This document shows, one piece after another, positions 6,946-12,512 of a stretch of 12,512 nucleotides of DNA. The translations under genes and the position numbers were made by a program. Source of the DNA: Savagea sp. (lineage in GTDB: Bacteria; Bacillota; Bacilli; Bacillales_A; Planococcaceae); assembly GCA_030152265.1 (NCBI GenBank), contig JASLHQ010000158.1, positions 1-12,512 on the forward strand. The letters run 5' to 3'. The notes beneath the pieces were generated by a model that had not been told where the DNA came from, ran no database searches, and saw only the letters and a program-made list of their open reading frames with translations. Every line of letters begins with the position of its first letter. The first letter of the stretch is position 1.

Positions 6946-7874
6946 ACGAACACTCCAACCGGTACAGAAGTCGTCGTAAGTAAATCCTTTACAATTTGCT
7001 CCAACGTCATTCCATCAAAGAGTGCTTCTTTCGTTTCATGAATCCGATGTAAAGCGATGTATGGAAATAAATACTGAATATCATCTGGTGTGACGTACAT
7101 ACGTCCTCTCAATGTCGCATACGCTTTCGCTGCATGTTGAAAGGCAAGGGCGCTTCGTGGACTAAGCCCGAGTTCGAGCAAAGGGTGCTCTCGCGTCGCA
7201 CGTACTAAATCGAGTAAATAACGTTGTACTTGTTCATGAATTTTCACATCATGAATTTCACGCTTCATTTGCATTAATGATTCCACTGTCAAAACGGGTT
7301 GTGTGACGCTATTTTCAACATGTCTTTTCAATAAAAATAACTCTTCTTCATACGTCGGATAGCCCATCTTCACTTTAAACAAAAAGCGATCGAGTTGCGC
7401 CTCTGGTAAATCGTATGTTCCGTGATGGGTTGATGGGTTTTGCGTCGCCATGACGAAAAAAGGTTGAGGTAATTCATATGTAACACCGTCCATCGTCACA
7501 CGTTGTTCTTCCATACTTTCTAATAAAGCGGACTGCGTTTTCGGAGAAGCTCGGTTCAATTCATCCGCTAGTAATACACTGCCGAAAATTGGCCCTTTTT
7601 TAAATTCAAATTGCTGGGTTGCAGGACTATATATAGATACGCCTAAAATATCTGATGGGAGTAAATCAGGTGTGAATTGGATGCGTTGAAATGGAAGTTG
7701 CAACGACTGCGCTAAAGCTTTTACGAGCGCTGTTTTCCCCACTCCTGGAACATCTTCCAATAAAATATGGCCTCCACTTAAAAGGGCTGTTAAACTCAAT
7801 TCAATAACTTCACGCTTTCCTACAATTTGGCGTTCTATATTGTCAATCACTTTTTCCATTCGTTCAATAATCAT
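6942..7874 (-). CDS. MoxR-family AAA+ ATPase, YeaC-like
   Basis: This 310-residue cytoplasmic AAA+ ATPase shows Walker A VPGVGKT (42-48), Walker B VLLADELNRA (100-109, Asp104 and Glu105), the MoxR-type KGPIFGSVL stretch just before it, sensor-1 ATQNP (143-147), LPEAQLDRF (156-164) and GLSPRSALA in the lid domain. Length is normal for the family. MoxR proteins act as chaperone-like remodellers, usually for a partner encoded next door; here DUF58 and TGc genes follow with 4-base overlaps, so the three form one operon. The start has AAAGGAG about 10 bases upstream. The nadE terminator lies just upstream (26 bases) and I see no strong promoter between; TATAGT at the nadE stop codon has no good -35, so the operon may depend on read-through or a promoter within nadE. 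Confidence 0.93.
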   Translation of the reverse strand: MIIERMEKVIDNIERQIVGKREVIELSLTALLSGGHILLEDVPGVGKTALVKALAQSLQLPFQRIQFTPDLLPSDILGVSIYSPATQQFEFKKGPIFGSVLLADELNRASPKTQSALLESMEEQRVTMDGVTYELPQPFFVMATQNPSTHHGTYDLPEAQLDRFLFKVKMGYPTYEEELFLLKRHVENSVTQPVLTVESLMQMKREIHDVKIHEQVQRYLLDLVRATREHPLLELGLSPRSALAFQHAAKAYATLRGRMYVTPDDIQYLFPYIALHRIHETKEALFDGMTLEQIVKDLLTTTSVPVGVFV

Positions 7875-7892
7875 TCATCCCTTGCTCCTTTC

Positions 7893-7928
7893 AAAAAAAG
7901 AGTTTTCTGCCACCGAGACAGAAAACTC
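7893..7928 (-). terminator. Intrinsic terminator of pncB-nadE
   Basis: GAGTTTTCTG (7928-7919) pairs with CAGAAAACTC (7909-7900), loop TCTCGGTGG, followed by seven Ts (7899-7893). It begins 10 bases after the nadE stop. Confidence 0.93.
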
Positions 7929-7938
7929 CTCTACTATA

Positions 7939-8754
7939 TTATTTCCAAAATGTATCGAAACGAGTAATCGGTAAATGACGTTTATGCATCGATTGTTCAT
8001 ATAACTGTTCGATGCGTTGACGCGCTTTTGTCGAAACTTCTTTACCTTCTAAATAATCGTCAATTTCTGCATATGTTACACCGAGCGCTTCTTCGTCTGG
8101 CTGCGCTGGTCGATCCTCTTCTAAGTCTGCGGTCGGAATCTTATTGTATAGGACGGGTGGGCACTCTAAATGTTTCAAAATTTGAGCACCTTGGCGTTTA
8201 TTTAAGTTAAAGAGTGGCATTAAGTCTGCACCGCCGTCCCCGTATTTCGTAAAGAACCCTGTAATTCCTTCTGCTGCATGATCGCTACCGAGAACGACTG
8301 CCCCGCGCATCGCTGCAATCGAATATTGTGCTTTCATACGTTCACGTGCCTTTTCATTTCCCTTTACGAAATCAGACACTTCAATTCCCGCTTCTTTTAA
8401 CGTTTGAACACTTGCATCCACTGCTGGCTTCACATCGATTGTAATCGTTTCTGTCGGCTGGATATATTCGAGCGCTAATTGACAATCTTCTTCATCAAAT
8501 TGCTTTCCGTACGGGAGACGCAATGCGATAAAAGCATATTGTTTTTCTCCTTCTTCATTCAGCTCATCGACTGCCATTTGTGCAAGTTTCCCCGCTAATG
8601 TAGAGTCTTGTCCTCCAGATATTCCGAGTACGAATCCTGTCACAAACGGGTAGCGCTTTGCATAGCTTTTCAAAAAATCAACGATATGACGAACTTCTTC
8701 GGCTGGATCGATACTCGGACTGACATGATATTGTTCAATGATTTCTTTTTGCAC
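7939..8754 (-). CDS. nadE: NH3-dependent NAD+ synthetase
   Basis: This 271-residue enzyme converts nicotinate adenine dinucleotide to NAD+ using ATP and ammonia, the last step of NAD synthesis. The P-loop SGGQDS is at 46-51, and GFFTKYGDGGADLMPLFN (166-183) and LNKRQGAQIL follow, as in the B. subtilis enzyme. The length matches the short form, which has no glutaminase domain, so ammonia is the direct donor. It starts with GTG (8754-8752), chosen because AAGGAGG lies 7 bases upstream and the N-terminus matches the family. The gap to the pncB stop is 2 bases and the ribosome binding site lies inside the end of pncB, so the two are translationally coupled. PncB makes the precursor nicotinate mononucleotide; the adenylyltransferase between them (NadD) is not in this window. 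Confidence 0.96.
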   Translation of the reverse strand: MQKEIIEQYHVSPSIDPAEEVRHIVDFLKSYAKRYPFVTGFVLGISGGQDSTLAGKLAQMAVDELNEEGEKQYAFIALRLPYGKQFDEEDCQLALEYIQPTETITIDVKPAVDASVQTLKEAGIEVSDFVKGNEKARERMKAQYSIAAMRGAVVLGSDHAAEGITGFFTKYGDGGADLMPLFNLNKRQGAQILKHLECPPVLYNKIPTADLEEDRPAQPDEEALGVTYAEIDDYLEGKEVSTKARQRIEQLYEQSMHKRHLPITRFDTFWK

Positions 8755-8756
8755 AA

Positions 8757-10226
8757 TTATTCCTCCTTATATGAATGGACTAACTGATTCACTTCTTCTA
8801 TGTTTCTCATTTTGTTATCCCAACATTTCTGACTTAAATCGACTGGGTATTCTTCTGGATTTAATGAACGTTTATACTCGTCCCACAGCAGCTTTAAATT
8901 TTCTTTTCCGTAGGCACGCATCTCTTCTAATGTCGGATTTTCATAAATGATTTCTCCTTTTTTAACGACATGTTTGTGTAAATTCACCGCATCAAAATCT
9001 GTCACATACTTCGAAAGATACGTGTGCACCGGATGGAACATTTTTAATGTTTTTTCCGCTTGAGGGTTTTCTTCCTTCATCGTAATATAATCCCCTTCTG
9101 CTTTCCCCGTCTTCCGATTAATGATGCGATAAACATTTTTCTCTCCAGGTGTCGTCACTTTTTCAGAAGTGGAGGAAATTTTAATCGTATCTTCCATCAC
9201 ACCGTGATCATTTTCAATCGACACAATCTTATATACCGCTCCTAAAGCTGGTTGATCGTATGCGGTAATTAACTTCGTTCCAATGCCCCACGTATCGACA
9301 CAAGCGCCCTGCGCCTTTAAGTTCAAAATTGTATATTCATCTAAATCGTTCGAGACGACAATTTTAGCATCGTGAAATCCTGCTTCATCTAACATGCGGC
9401 GCGCTTCTTTCGATAAGAAAGCGATGTCACCACTGTCTAAACGAATTCCTTGGAAGTTAATTTTATCTCCGAGCTCTTTCGCTACACGAATCGCTGTCGG
9501 CACACCAATTTTCAATGTGTTGTATGTGTCGACTAAAAAGACACAATCTTTATGGCGTCGAGCGTAAGAATGAAACGCTTCATATTCACTTTTATACGCT
9601 TGTACCATAGAATGTGCATGGGTCCCTGCAACAGGAATTCCGAAAAGCTTACCCGCTCGCACGTTACTTGTCGCTTCTAAACCGCCGACAATGGAAGCGC
9701 GTGCTCCCCAAATGGCAGCGTCCATCTCTTGAGCACGACGACTGCCAAACTCCATGACGACCTCGTCTTTTACAACTTGTTTTATGCGACTCGCCTTTGT
9801 TGCAATCAATGTTTGGAAATTGACGATGTTCAAAATTGCCGTTTCGATTAATTGAGCTTCCGCGAGTGGTGCTTCAATTCGCATTAACGGTTCATTCGCA
9901 AAGACGAGCTCTCCTTCAACAACTGAATAAACATCTCCTGTAAAACGAATCGTCTTTAAATAGTTTAAAAAGTCTTCTTCATAACCGACTTGTTCTTTTA
10001 AATAACGTAAATCGCTATCTGTAAAGCGAAACTCTTTTAAATAATCTAATACGCGCTCTAATCCTGCAAATACAGCATAACCATTTCCGAACGGCATACT
10101 GCGAAAGTACACTTCAAAAATGGACTTTCGTTCATGCATCCCATCTGCCCAATACGACTCGACCATGTTAATTTGGTACAAGTCTGTATGTACGGCTAAA
10201 CTATCGTCTTTATAATTCGTCTTCAT
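8757..10226 (-). CDS. pncB: Nicotinate phosphoribosyltransferase
   Basis: This 489-residue cytoplasmic enzyme makes nicotinate mononucleotide from nicotinate and PRPP with ATP, the first step of the Preiss-Handler salvage route. It starts MKTNYKDDSLAVHTDLYQIN, where TDLYQ...M is the family's N-terminal signature. MEFGSRRAQ (158-166), the GTHAHSMVQ loop (201-209, which carries the phosphorylatable His in the family) and RLDSGDI are all present. Length is that of the long Firmicute form. The ATG has AAGGGG 9 bases upstream. It has its own promoter after the thiC-unit terminator, and forms a two-gene NAD-salvage operon with nadE. Nothing in it looks broken or transferred. Confidence 0.95.
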   Translation of the reverse strand: MKTNYKDDSLAVHTDLYQINMVESYWADGMHERKSIFEVYFRSMPFGNGYAVFAGLERVLDYLKEFRFTDSDLRYLKEQVGYEEDFLNYLKTIRFTGDVYSVVEGELVFANEPLMRIEAPLAEAQLIETAILNIVNFQTLIATKASRIKQVVKDEVVMEFGSRRAQEMDAAIWGARASIVGGLEATSNVRAGKLFGIPVAGTHAHSMVQAYKSEYEAFHSYARRHKDCVFLVDTYNTLKIGVPTAIRVAKELGDKINFQGIRLDSGDIAFLSKEARRMLDEAGFHDAKIVVSNDLDEYTILNLKAQGACVDTWGIGTKLITAYDQPALGAVYKIVSIENDHGVMEDTIKISSTSEKVTTPGEKNVYRIINRKTGKAEGDYITMKEENPQAEKTLKMFHPVHTYLSKYVTDFDAVNLHKHVVKKGEIIYENPTLEEMRAYGKENLKLLWDEYKRSLNPEEYPVDLSQKCWDNKMRNIEEVNQLVHSYKEE

Positions 10227-10264
10227 ACGAATAAACCCCTTTTTCTGTACAATGTATTTGCTCT

Positions 10265-10293
10265 ATTATACCCCTTTCTACTAAAGCGTGAAA
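10265..10293 (-). promoter_or_regulatory. Candidate pncB-nadE promoter
   Basis: A perfect -10 TATAAT (10270-10265) lies 17 bases from a weak -35, TTTCAC (10293-10288), which overlaps the T-tract of the preceding terminator. Start would be near 10258, giving a leader of about 30 bases. A small dyad, TACA-T-TGTA, sits in that leader, but I do not recognise it as a known operator. Confidence 0.55.
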
Positions 10294-10330
10294 GAAAATG
10301 AAGCCTAGTTTTCGCGAAACTAGGCTTCAT
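10294..10330 (-). terminator. Intrinsic terminator of thiC and the small gene
   Basis: ATGAAGCCTAGTTT (10330-10317) pairs perfectly with AAACTAGGCTTCAT (10311-10298) around loop CGCGA, followed by TTTTCTTT. It begins 6 bases after the small gene's stop. The perfect arms suggest a strong terminator. Confidence 0.92.
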
Positions 10331-10336
10331 CGCTTA

Positions 10337-10516
10337 TTAATAATGAAAATTTTTAACCGATCCGCAATCTTTACAAACACGATGCGTTCTTTTTTCTTCG
10401 TATTCGTGCTTACAATTTGCTTGAATCGTTTCGAGTTGCTCTTCCAATTGGCGAAGGGTTTGACGTTTTTCATAAATTTGCACGAGCAAATGTTGCGCCG
10501 TTATTTCTTCATTCAT
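10337..10516 (-). CDS. Small zinc-ribbon-like protein coupled to thiC
   Basis: This is a 59-residue protein that I do not recognise by name. It starts MNEEITAQHLLVQIYEKR, the first ~33 residues being a charged, heptad-like helix (LRQLEEQLETIQ). Then come Cys35-x-His37 and Cys48-x2-Cys51-Gly (CKH and CKDCG), which could bind one zinc ion, and it ends NFHY. The start ATG is 9 bases after the thiC stop, and its ribosome binding site GAGGTGAGG (10527-10519) overlaps that stop codon, so it is probably translated by coupling to thiC and shares its terminator. Codon use resembles its neighbours. A role linked to thiamin synthesis or Fe-S/zinc handling for ThiC is only a guess from position. Confidence is good that it is a real gene, because of the binding site, the spacing and the terminator just behind it. 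Confidence 0.8.
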   Translation of the reverse strand: MNEEITAQHLLVQIYEKRQTLRQLEEQLETIQANCKHEYEEKRTHRVCKDCGSVKNFHY

Positions 10517-10525
10517 TTCCTCACC

Positions 10526-12295
10526 TCAATTGTAAATTTTTCCTCCGAGCTCTCGGAACTGTTCTGCTTTTTGTTCCAATCCTTCTTTGACACGCAAACG
10601 TTCTTCTAACGAGTCATCGTCCGAATATTTTCTAATGTCATGCGAGATGCGCATACTGCAAAACTTCGGTCCGCACATCGAACAGAAATGCGCCACTTTT
10701 GCACCTTCTGCTGGCAACGTTTCATCATGATATTCGAGCGCGCGCTCCGGGTCTAAACTTAAATTAAATTGGTCGCGCCAACGGAATTCGAATCGTGCTT
10801 TAGATAGCGCGTCATCGCGTTTTTGCGCTGTCGGATGCCCTTTCGCAAGGTCCGCCGCATGCGCCGCAAGCTTATACGTAATGACTCCTTCTCGCACATC
10901 GTCTTTATTCGGTAAGCCTAAATGTTCTTTCGGTGTCACATAACAAAGCATTGCCGTTCCCATCCACCCGATCATCGCAGCGCCGATCGCGGACGTAATA
11001 TGATCATATCCTGGTGCGATATCTGTCGTTAAAGGGCCTAATGTGTAAAATGGCGCTTCGTCACAAATTTCAAGTTGTTTGTCCATATTTTCTTTAATTT
11101 TATGCATCGGTACATGACCCGGTCCTTCAACCATTACTTGCACGTCATGTTCCCATGCCATTTTCGTCAATTCACCTAATGTTTCTAACTCGGCAAACTG
11201 CGCTTCATCGTTCGCATCGGCAATAGATCCTGGACGCAAACCATCCCCTAATGAAAAGGCGATATCGTATTGTTTCATAATTTCACAAATTTCTTCAAAG
11301 TGCGTATATAAAAAGCTTTCTTTATGGTGAAGTAAGCACCACTGAGCCATAATGGATCCACCGCGTGACACGATTCCTGTGACGCGATTTACTGTCATCG
11401 GAATGTAGCGCAATAACACACCTGCATGAATCGTAAAATAACTGACCCCTTGCTCAGCCTGTTCAATCAATGTATCTCGAAACACTTCCCACGTTAAGTT
11501 TTCTACTAAGCCGTTTACTTTTTCGAGCGCTTGGTAAATCGGCACCGTCCCGACAGGAACAGGTGAATTACGAATGATCCACTCACGTGTCGTATGGATG
11601 TTCTTACCTGTCGACAAATCCATAATCGTGTCCGCTCCCCAACGAGTCGCCCACGTCATCTTTTCCACTTCTTCAGCGATGGAAGAAGTGACTGCCGAAT
11701 TCCCAATATTCGCATTAATCTTCACGTGGAAATTGCGTCCGATAATCATCGGTTCCGCTTCTGGATGGTTAATATTCGACGGTAATACCGCACGGCCTCG
11801 CGCGATTTCTTCTCGCACAAATTCAGGTTCTAATCCTTCACGAATCGCGACGAACTCCATTTCAGGTGTCACAATTCCTCGTTTCGCATAATGCATTTGC
11901 GTCACATTTTTCCCTCGCTTTGCGCGGAGTGGTTTTTGTTTACGCAACGGGAATAAGTCATCTTCTTTTTCTTTCCCTGGACGGTATCCGTTATCTTCAG
12001 GCTTCACTTTGCGCCCTTCATATTCCTCGACGTCACCGCGCTCTAAAATCCACTGCTTGCGAATGCGTGGCAATCCTTTTTCAATATCGATTTCATGTGT
12101 TGGGTCCGTGTACACACCGCTCGTATCATAAACACGAATTGGTTCGTTCGGTGTTTCGCCTTGTTCTGTGATTGTCGGCGATAGAGCGATTTCACGCATC
12201 GGCACGCGAATATCCGGACGACTCCCCTCGACATAAACTTTCGTACTCGCTGGAAAATAATCGTGAATTTGAATTCCTTTTTGTTTTGCTGTCAT
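10526..12295 (-). CDS. thiC: Phosphomethylpyrimidine synthase
   Basis: This 589-residue radical-SAM enzyme makes hydroxymethylpyrimidine phosphate, the pyrimidine half of thiamin, from aminoimidazole ribotide. The C-terminal Fe-S motif C-x2-C-x4-C is present at Cys538, Cys541 and Cys546 (FCSMCGPKFC). Family stretches such as IGRNFHVKINANIGNSAV, ATRWGADTIMDLSTG, SRGGSIMAQWC, EGPGHVPMHKI and PLTTDIAPGYDHI are intact. The length equals the Bacillus enzyme (about 590). The start MTAKQKGIQIH at 12295 has AAGGAG 10 bases upstream. The frame stays open for 23 more codons to 12364, but that extension is an arginine-rich translation of the leader and has no support. A TPP riboswitch is expected upstream in Bacillales; only its possible terminator hairpin is seen, because the sequence folds back there. 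Confidence 0.96.
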   Translation of the reverse strand: MTAKQKGIQIHDYFPASTKVYVEGSRPDIRVPMREIALSPTITEQGETPNEPIRVYDTSGVYTDPTHEIDIEKGLPRIRKQWILERGDVEEYEGRKVKPEDNGYRPGKEKEDDLFPLRKQKPLRAKRGKNVTQMHYAKRGIVTPEMEFVAIREGLEPEFVREEIARGRAVLPSNINHPEAEPMIIGRNFHVKINANIGNSAVTSSIAEEVEKMTWATRWGADTIMDLSTGKNIHTTREWIIRNSPVPVGTVPIYQALEKVNGLVENLTWEVFRDTLIEQAEQGVSYFTIHAGVLLRYIPMTVNRVTGIVSRGGSIMAQWCLLHHKESFLYTHFEEICEIMKQYDIAFSLGDGLRPGSIADANDEAQFAELETLGELTKMAWEHDVQVMVEGPGHVPMHKIKENMDKQLEICDEAPFYTLGPLTTDIAPGYDHITSAIGAAMIGWMGTAMLCYVTPKEHLGLPNKDDVREGVITYKLAAHAADLAKGHPTAQKRDDALSKARFEFRWRDQFNLSLDPERALEYHDETLPAEGAKVAHFCSMCGPKFCSMRISHDIRKYSDDDSLEERLRVKEGLEQKAEQFRELGGKIYN

Positions 12296-12360
12296 GTTTT
12301 TCAGTCTCCTTCTTCGTTTTGAGGTAGACCGCATGACTCGCACCATTCGGGACAATCCAT

Positions 12361-12404
12361 ACAAAAAAGCCAGGTCTAACTATTATTAGGCCTGGCTTTT
12401 TTGT
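12361..12404 (-). terminator. Terminator-like hairpin in the thiC leader
   Basis: GCCAGGCCTAA (12396-12386 on the minus strand) pairs with TTAGACCTGGC (12379-12369), loop 6, flanked by AAAAAA and TTTTTT, so it could terminate in either direction. It lies about 75 bases upstream of the thiC start. In this position it may be the terminator of a TPP-riboswitch expression platform, but the aptamer itself is not in the window. It forms the centre of the palindrome, and its one non-Watson-Crick pair is the palindrome's only arm difference. Confidence 0.65.
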
Positions 12405-12469
12405 ATGGATTGTCCCGAATGGTGCGAGTCATGCGGTCTACCTCAAAACGAAGAAGGAGACTGAAAAAC

Positions 12470-12512
12470 ATGACAGCAAAACAAAAAGGAATTCAAATTC
12501 ACGATTATTTTC
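12470..12512 (+). CDS. Inverted duplicate of the thiC 5' end, probably artefact
   Basis: On the plus strand an ATG at 12470 starts MTAKQKGIQIHDYF, the same 14 residues as thiC, with the same AAGGAG 10 bases upstream, and runs off the window. The nucleotide sequence is identical to the left arm. Taken literally it would be a second, divergent thiC; it is more likely a fold-back copy of the real one and should not be annotated as a gene without read evidence. Confidence 0.3.
   Translation, partial: MTAKQKGIQIHDYF

Larger units (their letters stand above)
12253..12512. repeat. Long fold-back palindrome at the window edge
   Basis: Positions 12253-12379 and 12386-12512 are reverse complements of each other across 127 bases, with a single difference (T12375 opposite G12390) and a 6-base loop CTATTA. 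The left arm is the first 43 coding bases of thiC plus its leader; the right arm is the same sequence inverted and runs to the last base of the window. Long near-gapless palindromes are unstable in bacteria, so an assembly or library fold-back is the likeliest explanation. Confidence 0.97.

Noticed and set aside
10298..10609. 103-residue open frame on the plus strand after pncB
   Set aside because: It runs antisense through the terminator, the small zinc-ribbon-like gene and the thiC 3' end; the minus-strand genes have proper binding sites and stops.
12296..12364. 23-residue N-terminal extension of thiC
   Set aside because: It translates the untranslated leader and the AAGGAG site; the known ThiC N-terminus begins at the ATG at 12295.
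12404..12512. TPP riboswitch aptamer upstream of thiC
   Set aside because: Expected in Bacillales, but this segment is just the inverted copy of the thiC leader and no CTGAGA or ACCTGATC-type aptamer motifs are present.

Overview
The window looks like a stretch of chromosome from a low-to-moderate GC Gram-positive of the order Bacillales, probably Bacillaceae or close to it. Three things point there. A 16S rRNA 5' end of Bacillales type lies at the left edge. The gene order matches the yeaC-yeaD-yebA-guaA-pbuG block of Bacillus subtilis. The control signals are Bacillus-type (PurR boxes, a guanine riboswitch, strong GGAGG ribosome binding sites, GTG and TTG starts). The genus cannot be settled from this much sequence. 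All genes lie on the minus strand, so transcription runs from right to left.

Layout in transcription order: thiC (12295-10526) with a coupled 59-residue zinc-ribbon-like small gene (10516-10337) and a terminator; pncB-nadE (10226-7939), two NAD salvage genes that are translationally coupled, with a terminator; a tightly overlapping trio of MoxR-type ATPase, DUF58 protein and membrane transglutaminase-like protein (7874-3848); guaA (3743-2217) with its own promoter and terminator; pbuG (1948-611) behind a PurR operator, a sigma-A promoter and a guanine-class purine riboswitch, with a terminator; then the promoter region, leader and first ~140 bases of a 16S rRNA gene.

Together the genes cover thiamin pyrimidine synthesis (ThiC), nicotinate salvage to NAD (PncB, NadE), guanine nucleotide synthesis and uptake (GuaA, PbuG), and a cell-envelope or protein-maturation module of unknown function (MoxR/DUF58/TGc).

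The most interesting point is GuaA. Its ATP-pyrophosphatase and dimerisation domains are well conserved, but the amidotransferase domain has Ser88 where the catalytic Cys should be. It also lacks the usual SHGD motif, and the domain is shortened. It should not hydrolyse glutamine and would need free ammonia or a separate glutaminase. The pbuG riboswitch is also notable: its expression platform reads as translational (anti-Shine-Dalgarno) rather than the usual terminator.

The right edge (12253-12512) is an almost perfect fold-back palindrome that repeats the start of thiC in opposite orientation around a natural terminator-like hairpin. This is most likely an assembly or library artefact. The left edge falls inside an rRNA gene, another typical break point, so the window may be a complete short contig. 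I saw no CRISPR array, insertion sequence, phage gene or tRNA. Apart from the points above this is ordinary core chromosome.
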